64,000 nucleotides of DNA from Dyadobacter fanqingshengii (GTDB lineage: Bacteria > Bacteroidota > Bacteroidia > Cytophagales > Spirosomataceae), in NCBI RefSeq assembly GCF_023822005.2, contig NZ_CP098806.1:2170001-2234000 (forward strand), read 5' to 3'. Below, one piece after another: positions 53,208-61,576 of the stretch; the first letter of the stretch is position 1, and each line of letters begins with the position of its first letter. The translations under genes were made by a program, and so were the position numbers. Under the pieces are notes generated by a model. The model was not told the origin of the DNA. It did no database searches and worked only from the letters and a program-made list of their open reading frames with translations.

Positions 53208-53382
53208 AAGCTACCAGATTCGCATAAACAATTAGTTAATATGTAAGGATATAATCTTTACAAAGCTAAATTCTCCTCATTAATGCACCAACAATATCAA
53301 TAATTATCAAAATCTGAATATGCCAGATTGAAAGAATGACGCAAAAACCATAATTTTAAGTAACTACAAAAAAGAATCTACA

Positions 53383-54555
53383 TTGAGCAATCAACAAACG
53401 ATAGCCGGAAGTACAAATGCGTTTCCCTGGCTGATCATGATTTTGATGTCGTCTGTAACATTTGTCGGGATTCTTTCTGAGTTAATGCCATCCGGTGTGA
53501 TGCCGCAAATAAATTCCGATTTAAATATCAGTGAGCTACAAGGAGGTAATCTGGTAGGCTACTACGCAATTGCGTCCGCTATCTTTGCCATCCCACTTGT
53601 TGCGGTAACCCTGAAATTTAACCGCAAAATCTTGATATTGATTTTGCTCGCCGGATTTGCTGCTTCCAATATCATGGTCGGCATTTTAGCCAATTATACT
53701 ATCATCATTATCCTAAGGATCATAGGCGGTATTTGTGCCGGCGTGATGTGGCCCATGATAGCGGCCTACGGGATGCGCCTAGTCAACCATGAGCATCATG
53801 GAAAAGCGATTGCCGTGATTATGGCTGGAAATACCTTGGGTATTAGTGCAGGAATGCCGTCTATAACATTTATTGGCAACCGATACGGGTGGCGGGCAGC
53901 ATTTATCGCACTTGGGATAATTATTATCGCCATTGCTGTGACATGTGCTGTTGCATTACCATTTACACCCGGCGAGAAACTTACCAGAAGTTCATCGCCT
54001 TTTTCCCTGTTCAAAATTCCGTCGGTATTGACAGTCCTACTGCTCACCCTTCTTGGCGTAATGGCCCACTATGGTGTATATGTATATATTACCAGGCTTG
54101 TTGACGAAATTGAATTGCTAGGTGGAATAGAAAGTGCCTTACTACTTTTTGGATCAGGGTCTTTGATTTCAGTATTGCTGGCCATAAAATACATCGACAA
54201 ACATTTGAGGCTGCTTACCACAGCGATGTTTGCACTCGTAATTTTTTCTATGCTTGTTCTATTGCTATTTGGTAGAAAGACATTAGTAGCTCATGTTGCA
54301 TTCTTTTTATGGGGACTTTCCTTTGGTCCATTAGTGACCTTACTGCAGGCAGCCGTAAGCAGGCAGGTAGAAAGTGGAAAAGACGTTGCCACTTCGGTTC
54401 AATCTTCTGCGTTTAATTTATCTATTATGATCGCAACTTCCGCAGCAGGTGTATTGCTCGGAAGTTATTCTCCCATGAGCTTGACATATTTTGCAATCGT
54501 TTTAGCAATTCCAGGTATGATCATTTCCATTTTTGCAAAAAAGGCACTAGATTAA
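53383..54555 (+). CDS. MFS transporter (DHA1 drug/sugar efflux type)
   Basis: 390 residues with 12 predicted membrane helices. The start is TTG at 53383 (MSNQQTIAGS), with no closer ATG. Features: the LSELMPSGVMPQI segment of TM1-2, a motif B-like RIIGGICAGVMWPM, and GNTLGISAGMPS in TM5. It resembles AraJ/NepI-like exporters. It is divergent from the Crp/Fnr gene, which probably regulates it. Confidence 0.88.
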   Translation: MSNQQTIAGSTNAFPWLIMILMSSVTFVGILSELMPSGVMPQINSDLNISELQGGNLVGYYAIASAIFAIPLVAVTLKFNRKILILILLAGFAASNIMVGILANYTIIIILRIIGGICAGVMWPMIAAYGMRLVNHEHHGKAIAVIMAGNTLGISAGMPSITFIGNRYGWRAAFIALGIIIIAIAVTCAVALPFTPGEKLTRSSSPFSLFKIPSVLTVLLLTLLGVMAHYGVYVYITRLVDEIELLGGIESALLLFGSGSLISVLLAIKYIDKHLRLLTTAMFALVIFSMLVLLLFGRKTLVAHVAFFLWGLSFGPLVTLLQAAVSRQVESGKDVATSVQSSAFNLSIMIATSAAGVLLGSYSPMSLTYFAIVLAIPGMIISIFAKKALD

Positions 54556-54726
54556 TTTTCGAATGGACTAGGTTTGGTATCTAAACCAGGCACTGTCGTC
54601 ACCAAAATAATTCTCATGGCCTCTATTGACAGAGTGATTATCACGACAGTTAAAGTTGTGTTATTAAACCAGGATTTGGCATTATTGCTATTACAAGTTG
54701 GGATTTGTCAGTAATTGTATATGTAT

Positions 54727-55785
54727 TCAAGGAAATACGATTGTAAAGATATACATCATCAGATTGACCAAAAGCACAATAGCATATAAGCTGTTCGTTT
54801 GTCCCTTATTAAGCGATAGCATTACCGTGAAAATTGAAAGAACTAGCAGGACCATGGATTTCATGGTCAGACCGAGGATAAGTGGTAAATCCATTATTGT
54901 ACAAACAATGACCACAGTAGGAATACTTAGCCCTATACTTGCTAAGGCTGAGCCTAATGCGAGATTGATGCTTGTCTGATATTGGCCACGTCTTGCCGCA
55001 CGGATAGCAGCTATGCCTTCTGGTAGTAAAATAACAGCTGCAATAGCCACACCCACCAGTGCCGTGGGTAAGCCGGCTGCAACAATTCCGCTTTCAATTA
55101 CAGGAGAAAGGTTTTTGGCCAGGAAAATAACTACGCCTAAACATATCATTAAAAAAGCTAGGCTTATCAGGGCTTCGCTTCTAGAAACATCTTTTTCCTG
55201 GCCTGAGACTTCTGTTAGAAAATACTTACGGTGCCTGACGGTTTGCGTAAATATAAAAGACCCGTAAATGACCAGGCAGCAAACGCCAATGGCGATTAGC
55301 TGAGGCGTGCTGTAGGAAGGTCCGGCAATACTGGTGGTAAAATTAGGCAACACCAGCGTAAGTACTAAAATAGACACTAGGCTGACTAATGCAATTGTAA
55401 CGCTTTTCGTTTCAAAACTCTGTTCCTTAAATTTCAATGCACCAAAAAACATACTAATACCCAGAATGCCATTTAATATAAGCATAACGGCAGCAAATAG
55501 GGTGTCCCGTGCATAAGTATCAGCACCGGCTCCTCCTGTCAACATGAGTGATACGATAATCGAAGCTTCCAAAAGCGTTACCGCTACTGCAAGGATAATT
55601 GTTCCATAAGGTTCGCCCACTTTGTGTGCGACTACCTCAGCATGGTGCACGGCTGAAAATACACCTGCAATCAAAGCAACTACGGCTAACGAGTTGACCA
55701 GAAAGCCTGAACCAATAGGCAGCACAAGGTAAAAAATCCAGGCAATAACAGGTGCAATGTAACTCCACTGAAATATTTTTTTCAT
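54727..55785 (-). CDS. chaA: Ca2+(Na+)/H+ antiporter, ChaA/CaCA family
   Basis: 352 residues with about 11 helices. The two alpha-repeat motifs are seen: GEPYGTIILAVAVTLLEASI (first) and GSALASIGLSIPTVVIVCTI (second). It exchanges cytoplasmic Ca2+, Na+ or K+ for protons. It stands alone between the MFS gene and the universal stress protein. Together with the PMCA ATPase at 37.6 kb it suggests attention to cation balance in this region. Confidence 0.9.
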   Translation of the reverse strand: MKKIFQWSYIAPVIAWIFYLVLPIGSGFLVNSLAVVALIAGVFSAVHHAEVVAHKVGEPYGTIILAVAVTLLEASIIVSLMLTGGAGADTYARDTLFAAVMLILNGILGISMFFGALKFKEQSFETKSVTIALVSLVSILVLTLVLPNFTTSIAGPSYSTPQLIAIGVCCLVIYGSFIFTQTVRHRKYFLTEVSGQEKDVSRSEALISLAFLMICLGVVIFLAKNLSPVIESGIVAAGLPTALVGVAIAAVILLPEGIAAIRAARRGQYQTSINLALGSALASIGLSIPTVVIVCTIMDLPLILGLTMKSMVLLVLSIFTVMLSLNKGQTNSLYAIVLLVNLMMYIFTIVFP

Positions 55786-55845
55786 ACGAAAAGGTTAAAA
55801 AATAAATTGTGCTGAATAGTCTTTCAACTCGAAAACGAAAGTCAC

Positions 55846-56673
55846 TTATCTGATATGGTATACGAGTAAAGGCAGATGCGTTTCTACAACCAACCTTTTA
55901 GTCATACTTGGATTCGTCAAATACTGCTGCAAAAAGTGTCTTTCACGATTCGAAACAATCAATAAATCAGCGCCTTGATGATAACAAAATTTATTTATTC
56001 CTTCAATAAAACTTACATCCTCAACAATGACCACGTCCATGTCTGCCATATCCAGCTCCTGAATGGTTCTGAGTATGCGCGCTTGATTTGCATGGCTCTC
56101 AGGTTCGTGGAATGAATTGATTTTAACCAGGCTTAGTTTGGCACCAAGCTGCTTTGTCAGCACTTTTATCTGATGTAAGATATCTGTTTCCTGTTGATCA
56201 AATTGCGTCGCATAAATAATATTCTTAAACCCACTCAGCGTTGCCTGGGGCGGAACAACCAACACAGGACAAGACGCCTCCAATGCAACGCCGGTTGACG
56301 AACTGCCGATCAGTTTATCTACGAATGTCCCCTGCCCTGTCCGGCCGACAACTATCAAATCGGCATTAATATTAGTTGCCTGCCGCAATATCGCAGTTTG
56401 AATTGCATTAGACTCCCAAATACCCTTTACCTGATAACCTTCTGACTGAGCGCCAGCTACATACTCGTCGAGTTGTTGCTTATATGAGTTCTCCAATTCG
56501 TTGAACATCACAAGCGTACCTTCGGTCATCGGCATTGCAATGCCGGTGTTTTCAGACTGGGAGGTATGCATAATGGCTAATTCCGCGCCAGTTTTTTTTG
56601 CAATTGTTTTGGCAGCTTGCAGGGCCTTTTGTGAATTTTCAGAGAAATCAATAGGGATAAGTATTTTTTTCAT
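55846..56673 (-). CDS. Tandem universal stress protein
   Basis: Start at 56673 (MKKILIPIDFSENSQKAL). About 275 residues and two Usp domains, residues 1-145 and 150-275. The first carries the ATP-binding GRTGQGTFVDKLIGSSSTG (G-2x-G-9x-GS). The second is degenerate (SNRERHFLQQYLTNPSMTK). UspA-type proteins aid survival under starvation and stress. Its start is 72 nt from the terC remnant on the same strand. Confidence 0.93.
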   Translation of the reverse strand: MKKILIPIDFSENSQKALQAAKTIAKKTGAELAIMHTSQSENTGIAMPMTEGTLVMFNELENSYKQQLDEYVAGAQSEGYQVKGIWESNAIQTAILRQATNINADLIVVGRTGQGTFVDKLIGSSSTGVALEASCPVLVVPPQATLSGFKNIIYATQFDQQETDILHQIKVLTKQLGAKLSLVKINSFHEPESHANQARILRTIQELDMADMDVVIVEDVSFIEGINKFCYHQGADLLIVSNRERHFLQQYLTNPSMTKRLVVETHLPLLVYHIR

Positions 56674-56744
56674 AAGAGTATTGTAATGTTTATTTGCACG
56701 AGCCAATTTAGCAGAAGCTTGTGCCTTTTATATTTTTTAAAAAA

Positions 56745-56973
56745 CTAGGGTAGAAGCCGATCTTCACCTTGCTGGTAATGTGCATGGGTTTTTACAGGCG
56801 CACTTTTAGATTTGTTCATGCGCATCTGGAATACATCCACCAGCAGGGAAAATGCCATAGAGAAGTAAATATAGCCCTTCGGAATTTCCAGCCCAAAGCC
56901 CTCACGTTATCAATGCCTAAAACCGCCTCCAAGCGACCAGCGACAAAAGTGAAACGATGACTTCGAATTCCAT
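56745..56973 (-). pseudogene. terC: TerC family gene with the middle deleted
   Basis: The N-terminus MEFEVIVSLLSLVA, with a frame change to LEAVLGIDNV, matches the TerC start (VLEIVLGIDN). It jumps directly to GLEIPKGYIYFSMAFSLLVD and VFQMRMNKS..THAHYQQ, the family's last helix and tail, with a stop at 56745. About 190 residues containing five or six helices are missing. TerC proteins are linked to Mn2+ export or tellurite resistance. Confidence 0.8.
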
Positions 56974-57097
56974 GAGTATTTGTTGCTTAGAATTTCAATA
57001 TGAGACTAGTATGCTGTTAACTGACTGTTATATACGGATTTGATTTTGCCATGCCAAAACATTTTTTCATTTATATTTTCTTTCCGATACTATTTTT

Positions 57098-57121
57098 TGT
57101 AAATTTACAACTGTAAAAATA
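57098..57121. promoter_or_regulatory. Double palindromic operator (BlaI/MecI-like core), copy 2
   Basis: The same 24 bp as at 34264-34287, ending 13 nt before the start codon of the DUF932-like gene. A T-rich box like a -7 element precedes it, so a bound repressor would block transcription start or early elongation. Confidence 0.55.
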
Positions 57122-57134
57122 AAAAACAAGAAAA

Positions 57135-58100
57135 ATGACTTATCTCAGTGCTCAGCCGCAGTTCACTACATCATGGGATGAAATCTGCTACCCTGTACAT
57201 CCGGTGTGGCTGGCAGACTTATTGCCGGACTATGAAATCATGGCCACTGATAAGCAGCAACTTATCGTAGGGCAGCCTTTTCGCGGGACTAAGACGATTT
57301 TTGGCATTCAAAGCGCTGACTATGCCATCATACCGAACGTATTAATTAGAGAAGTTGTCGATAAGCTCTTTTCAGACTATAAACTGGAAATAAAATATAC
57401 TTCTACGGGTGAATTTAGCATTAATATAATTTTTCCTGAGCAGCTTTCCATTGGCGGTGAGCAGTTGCAGCGGAGCATGATTTTGACGAATAGTTATAAT
57501 GGAAAAACCCCATTTAGCGTACAAGGCAAAACATTGACGGCCATGCTTGATGGTTCAGGGATTCCGGGCACGAGCATGTACCGGGCAGTTTGCCAGAATG
57601 GGCTAATGGGATGGGCGGACTCCTTTTCCGAACTCCCAAAATATCGATCGTGGTTGAAGGAACGTGGGCAGGGAAAAGAAAAAAAACAGGGACCCAACAG
57701 CAGTGCCATCGCAAAAAAAGATGCAACCAACCGAAAAATCCACCACAGCAGGCAAACACCTGAACTCTTTCAGGAGCAGCTGTATGAATTGCTGGCTGGC
57801 CAGGATTACAAAAGCCCTACCCTGACGACCACTGTATATGAGCATTTTCAACAAAAATCCTTTGGCAGAGCGGATGAAAAACTGCTAAAAACAATGCCGA
57901 TTCCCGTTCAACTGGCCAAGCAAGCTTATGAGCGGCTCAAACTAGAGCAGCGGCTTTTTGACCAGGATTCATCTTACTGGCTGATGTACAATGCCGTTAA
58001 TCACGCCCTTTTCAATGCGCGAAGCAGTCTTACATTAAATGACCGCTACAAGCTTGATGAAAAAGTTTTCCATCAGCTCGCAGCCAGCTCCTTAATATAA
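57135..58100 (+). CDS. DUF932-like protein (phage/plasmid-associated family)
   Basis: 321 residues. N-terminal half fits the DUF932 pattern: YAIIPNVLIREVVDKLF, RSMILTNSYNGKTPF and MYRAVCQNGLMGWAD. A charged linker (about 175-205, Lys-rich) leads to a helical C-terminus (FDQDSSYWLMYNAVNHALFN). DUF932 proteins are typical of phages and conjugative plasmids and may bind DNA or act as anti-restriction factors; function is not proven. It has a palindromic operator directly upstream and precedes the GreA/GreB-like stump. Confidence 0.6.
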   Translation: MTYLSAQPQFTTSWDEICYPVHPVWLADLLPDYEIMATDKQQLIVGQPFRGTKTIFGIQSADYAIIPNVLIREVVDKLFSDYKLEIKYTSTGEFSINIIFPEQLSIGGEQLQRSMILTNSYNGKTPFSVQGKTLTAMLDGSGIPGTSMYRAVCQNGLMGWADSFSELPKYRSWLKERGQGKEKKQGPNSSAIAKKDATNRKIHHSRQTPELFQEQLYELLAGQDYKSPTLTTTVYEHFQQKSFGRADEKLLKTMPIPVQLAKQAYERLKLEQRLFDQDSSYWLMYNAVNHALFNARSSLTLNDRYKLDEKVFHQLAASSLI

Positions 58101-58183
58101 CACGGGCCGTCACGCCCCGGTTGCCGTAGGCCGTTGTAGGGTAAGAACCTGGCAGCGGCTACGGCGTAGACCTATATATCCAT

Positions 58184-58398
58184 ATGAAAAATAAAAAAAC
58201 ACAGTCATACTTAGCGAAGACGATTTTCGCATGTTAAAACAGTTTGGAAAAAACATCCCAAGCAACCCGAACGAAATGACGCTATCCTACGAGTTAAACT
58301 GTGCCATCGTCGTCGAAAATGATGAGCTGCCAGAAGACAGCGTCCGCCTGAATTCGCAGGTGCGTGTTAAGGAACCGGCTTCTAATTTAATAGACTAA
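58184..58398 (+). pseudogene. Truncated GreA/GreB-C-terminal-domain-like gene
   Basis: From ATG 58184 a one-base frame change in an A7 run is needed to read VILSEDDFRMLKQFGK, then LSYELNCAIVVENDELPEDS and VRLNSQVRVKEPASNLID with a stop at 58396. This parallels the intact protein at 59840 (ILGKSDFRILKRYM, LRSAIVVEDDLLPENC, VRLNSTIKIREWPSN). The second half (the FLDPWGAAFLG core) is absent. Confidence 0.75.
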
Positions 58399-58403
58399 CT
58401 GAA

Positions 58404-58523
58404 ATGATCATGGAAAACGAAAAAATCAGACCGGATAAGGAAATGTTAACGGCAATGTTCTACGCATTTACGATCATGCTTATGTATATCACCATTTGCA
58501 TATTGATGACAACCATCAAATAA
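58404..58523 (+). CDS. 39-residue single-helix membrane protein
   Basis: ATG 58404 to TAA 58523. The start is 6 nt after the previous stop and the end 13 nt before the DedA gene. A charged N-terminus (MIMENEKIRPDKE) leads into one strong helix (MFYAFTIMLMYITICILMTT). Size, spacing and hydrophobicity argue for a real small membrane protein that could be made with DedA. No homologue known to me. Confidence 0.5.
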   Translation: MIMENEKIRPDKEMLTAMFYAFTIMLMYITICILMTTIK

Positions 58524-58536
58524 AAAAACACATACA

Positions 58537-59208
58537 ATGGAATTTTTCAACCAAATCCTAGATGTCTTTTTCCACCTGGACACACATTTGGGACACATCA
58601 TTGAGCAGTATGGCGCATGGACTTATGCCGTGCTTTTTCTGATCATTTTTATTGAAACGGGGGTTGTATTTATGCCATTTCTCCCTGGCGATTCATTACT
58701 GTTTGCAGCAGGAATGATGGCTGCAAAATACCCCGATTCGCTTAACATCTGGCTTATTGTTGCATTGCTTTTACTGGCTGCCATACTTGGCGATAGTTGC
58801 AACTACCTGATCGGACGCCGTTTTGGAACTAAGATCCAGCATATCCGCCTTTTTGGAAAGAGAATGATCAAGCCTGAACATCTTGCTCATACCCAAGGTT
58901 TTTATGAAAAATACGGAGCGTCCACAATTGTAATAGCGCGGTTTGTGCCGATAGTCAGGACTTTGGCACCATTTGTAGGTGGTGTTGCGGCAATGAATTA
59001 CAGGGTCTTTTTTAAATTCAATATCGTCGGGGCAATTCTATGGGTTGTGAGCCTTGCTTTTGCCGGCTACTTTCTGGGTAGTATTCCCCTAGTCAGGGAC
59101 AATTTTGAAAAAGTAGTGCTGGGAATCGTTGCGTTATCCGTATTGCCGATATTTTGGCAGTTAGTTAAAGCTAAATTCCGGTCCAGCCGGCCGGAGGTTA
59201 TAGTTTAA
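58537..59208 (+). CDS. DedA family membrane protein
   Basis: 223 residues. DedA signature: FIETGVVFMPFLPGDSLLFAAG, GDSCNYLIGRRFG, the amphipathic ARFVPIVRTLAPFVGGVAAMNYRVFF (the conserved R..P..R...P..AG-like stretch) and a last helix near the C-terminus. DedA proteins are lipid (undecaprenyl phosphate or phosphatidylethanolamine) flippases. It follows the 39-residue membrane protein in the same direction. Confidence 0.93.
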   Translation: MEFFNQILDVFFHLDTHLGHIIEQYGAWTYAVLFLIIFIETGVVFMPFLPGDSLLFAAGMMAAKYPDSLNIWLIVALLLLAAILGDSCNYLIGRRFGTKIQHIRLFGKRMIKPEHLAHTQGFYEKYGASTIVIARFVPIVRTLAPFVGGVAAMNYRVFFKFNIVGAILWVVSLAFAGYFLGSIPLVRDNFEKVVLGIVALSVLPIFWQLVKAKFRSSRPEVIV

Positions 59209-59371
59209 TTTTAGCTTCTGGGAATTACCCCTGGCAATCCTAGTATTATTTCCGAGTCAGCGAAAGTTAGTCGCCTGCTGCCCGGTCGACTGCCAGATCA
59301 CAGGCAGAAACAACCGACGTAACCAGCAACAAACGTTTTCAAAAAAGCTTTATAAACAAGCAGACGAAATT

Positions 59372-59740
59372 ATGCATATATCTTATTCAAAAATTGGCGC
59401 TGCTTCGGTAGCGATGGTACTCGCAGAAATGGAAGATATCTTCCAAAAGAAAGGGGTTCATGACAAAAAGGGTACGCCTGCTACCAGGCAGCAAGCTGAT
59501 TTTGATGTATATGCCAATTTTCTGGCTGAAAATGCAATTGTGCTTGGTGGTACAGGTGGTATACACGATCAGCAGACTTGTGTCAATACGCCAGTCAAAA
59601 TCAACCAGTCGGCAAAAAAACGGTTTTTGTCTATCCTAAGCCGTGTAACCAAGGCACATGAAGGCGTTTCACGTCAGGAGCGCATTTTTGTTCATTGGTT
59701 TTGGTCACAAATCCAAAACAGCCTTCTACACCGGCCATAA
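59372..59740 (+). CDS. Hypothetical protein, unknown family
   Basis: 122 residues with an internal segment rich in polar residues (RQQADFDVYANFLAENAIVL, then GGTGGIHDQQTCVNTPVKI) and a C-terminal helix (RIFVHWFWSQIQNSLLH). No signal peptide. It could be a small stress protein or a shortened gene. It lies between DedA and the intact GreA/GreB-like gene, all in one direction. Confidence 0.5.
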   Translation: MHISYSKIGAASVAMVLAEMEDIFQKKGVHDKKGTPATRQQADFDVYANFLAENAIVLGGTGGIHDQQTCVNTPVKINQSAKKRFLSILSRVTKAHEGVSRQERIFVHWFWSQIQNSLLHRP

Positions 59741-59839
59741 TTTTACCTTTCCCTAAGTATACCCCATTAAACGTGGACAATCACCAAGACCTGGTGGTGT
59801 GTCCAGGTTATGTTGAAAGCACTAATTAACATATAAGAA

Positions 59840-60238
59840 ATGCACGGTAAAACTCCCATCATACTTGGAAAGAGCGATTTCCGTATCCTAAAACGGTATA
59901 TGGCAGATTTGTCTGAAAATGAGTCGCTGAGCTCTCAGTTGTTGTCATGCGAGCTTCGGTCAGCGATAGTGGTGGAAGATGATCTCTTACCCGAAAACTG
60001 TGTGCGGTTAAACTCTACTATTAAAATCAGGGAGTGGCCAAGTAATAGCGTACGGGAATTCAGCATTGTTCATCCGGAATGCGTGGACCCGAAGAAAAAA
60101 ATGATTTCGTTTTTAGATCCTTGGGGCGCTGCATTCTTAGGCCTCTCAAAAACAGAAAAAGTTGAAAGGGAAATCAACGGTAATTCCAAGTGCTTCGAGA
60201 TTATAGATGTTAGGCCTTTGGAGACGCATGTCAAATAA
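59840..60238 (+). CDS. GreA/GreB-family C-terminal-domain protein (Rnk-like), intact copy
   Basis: 132 residues without the coiled-coil that real Gre factors push into the RNA polymerase channel. FKBP-like fold signs: SELRSAIVVEDDLLPENCVRLNST, FSIVHPECVDPKKKMISFLDPWGAAFLGLSKTE. It resembles Rnk-type nucleoside diphosphate kinase regulators, which compete with Gre factors at RNA polymerase. It is probably a stress-linked transcription modulator. The truncated relative is at 58184-58398. Confidence 0.85.
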   Translation: MHGKTPIILGKSDFRILKRYMADLSENESLSSQLLSCELRSAIVVEDDLLPENCVRLNSTIKIREWPSNSVREFSIVHPECVDPKKKMISFLDPWGAAFLGLSKTEKVEREINGNSKCFEIIDVRPLETHVK

Positions 60239-60446
60239 ATTGATGACTTGACAAATTACACTTTGGTGATCTAAGCGGTGAACATAAATAAATTAAAGTG
60301 TTCAATACCGAATTTTGGGGGCGGTAAGTTACTGGAGCTTTCAGTCAATTTACTAATCATCAACCTAAATTGGAAACGACAATCCTTATATCGTGAAAGT
60401 AAGAATTTGCTCAGGAGAAGAAAAGGGAACTTAGTATCCCATATCA

Positions 60447-61001
60447 CTACTCTTTCGGAACTGTTCTTTCAATTATATTTTGTCCGGTATCGAAATCCTT
60501 ACCATAAAAAAGGGCATAATCGAGCTTCACTTTGATACCAGATGTACCCTCCTTGATTTTAAGAAAAATCCTATCTAAAAACATCTTCCTATTGTTGACC
60601 GTCACATAAACCTTGGGCATTCCAGATTTGACCAAATTGAGGTAGAAGGTCACTTTCTTGGAAGCTGCCAGTTGCATCTCGTAAACATTAGCTGACAAAC
60701 GCTTGGATTTTATTCCAAACGCAAACTTTCTTTGAATAAGGGTGAGCGGTGTCCGTTTTCCATTTTCGGTGTAGGCAATCTTATAGACATTTACAGGCTT
60801 GTCTGCTTGGATGTTGCCATCTTGAATAAATGCATCATAGACGAAAGTGTTATGGTTTTTGCTATGCTGAATATAGAACAACCGGTTTTTATTAAATGGC
60901 GGTACAGGATAGCCTTCCTGTGCGTAACCTGGTAGAACATAGGTTGTCAGAAACAAGATTACAAGATATTCCACAACTTTATTCGTTGGATGGGATTTCA
61001 T
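60447..61001 (-). CDS. DUF4833 exported protein
   Basis: Start at 61001 (MKSHPTNKVVEYLVIL); the upstream 177 nt in frame are non-coding in character. About 184 residues with a signal peptide (LVILFLTTYVLPGYAQ). It then gives PPFNKNRLFYIQHSKNHNTFVYDAF, KPVNVYKIAYTENGKRTPLTLIQ and FGIKSKRLSANVYEMQLAA, which fit the DUF4833 family. Function unknown. It is on the opposite strand to its neighbours and has no operon partner. Confidence 0.8.
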   Translation of the reverse strand: MKSHPTNKVVEYLVILFLTTYVLPGYAQEGYPVPPFNKNRLFYIQHSKNHNTFVYDAFIQDGNIQADKPVNVYKIAYTENGKRTPLTLIQRKFAFGIKSKRLSANVYEMQLAASKKVTFYLNLVKSGMPKVYVTVNNRKMFLDRIFLKIKEGTSGIKVKLDYALFYGKDFDTGQNIIERTVPKE

Positions 61002-61576
61002 ATTCAAGAATTTAAATTCAATCCGTATGAATGCGCTTTTGACATTCACAAGATACGGACGATTGGTAGAAAATGTGGTGGGAAGGTGAAAGTAACTGTA
61101 CCAGACTATCAAGCATAGAGAATGGAATCCCAGGCTGAAGGTCCCTTGGTCGTCTTCAAAATCACCTACATTTTCCATCCGGAAATCTAGGGCTACAGGT
61201 ATCTGTCAGAAAGAGGGTGCAACAAGCACCCTTTCTTTACAAACGTTTTAGCCTGGCAAAAACACCGAAGGAAGTTTGTCATATTTTTTGATTACCTGAA
61301 TATGATTTACCTATTTCTCAACATTGCCATTCTGGACACAAAAGACAAAAGTTAGTATATTAGGGTTTTTGCCTGGGATGCACATCAAGGAATAGTTGCA
61401 TTTCTCAAAGGACAGATCTTTGCCCGGAATAACGGACAAGACGAATGCAGCGATATCGGGTGAACACACCTTGTTATTCGAATGAAGATCAGTCAAAACC
61501 AGAGGTAATCCAAACCGTTTTTCTTTGCATATCAAGAGAAATATCCAAGATAATTTTAATTAATAAAGTTGAGCTC
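61002..61576. other. Intergenic region with a hairpin
   Basis: Contains a hairpin (61211-61238, below). A minus-strand frame at 61311-61535 (IPGKDLSFEKCNYSLMCIPG, then KNPNILTFVFC) has some coding character but no start, signal or family; possibly a remnant. Confidence 0.35.
61211..61238. terminator. Orphan terminator-like hairpin
   Basis: Stem GGGTGC with GCACCC, flanked by near-matching AAGA and TTTCTT, loop AACAA, then TTTCTTTAC. No intact gene ends here on either strand, so it may belong to a lost gene. Confidence 0.5.

Noticed and set aside
58101..58183. GC-rich stretch after the DUF932-like gene as a possible RNA gene
   Set aside because: It could fold locally but has no covariation evidence and matches no known RNA; not reported.
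60278..60535. Plus-strand frame of 85 codons after the GreA/GreB-like gene
   Set aside because: It overlaps the end of the DUF4833 gene on the other strand, has no recognisable motif or signal, and its first part is low complexity.
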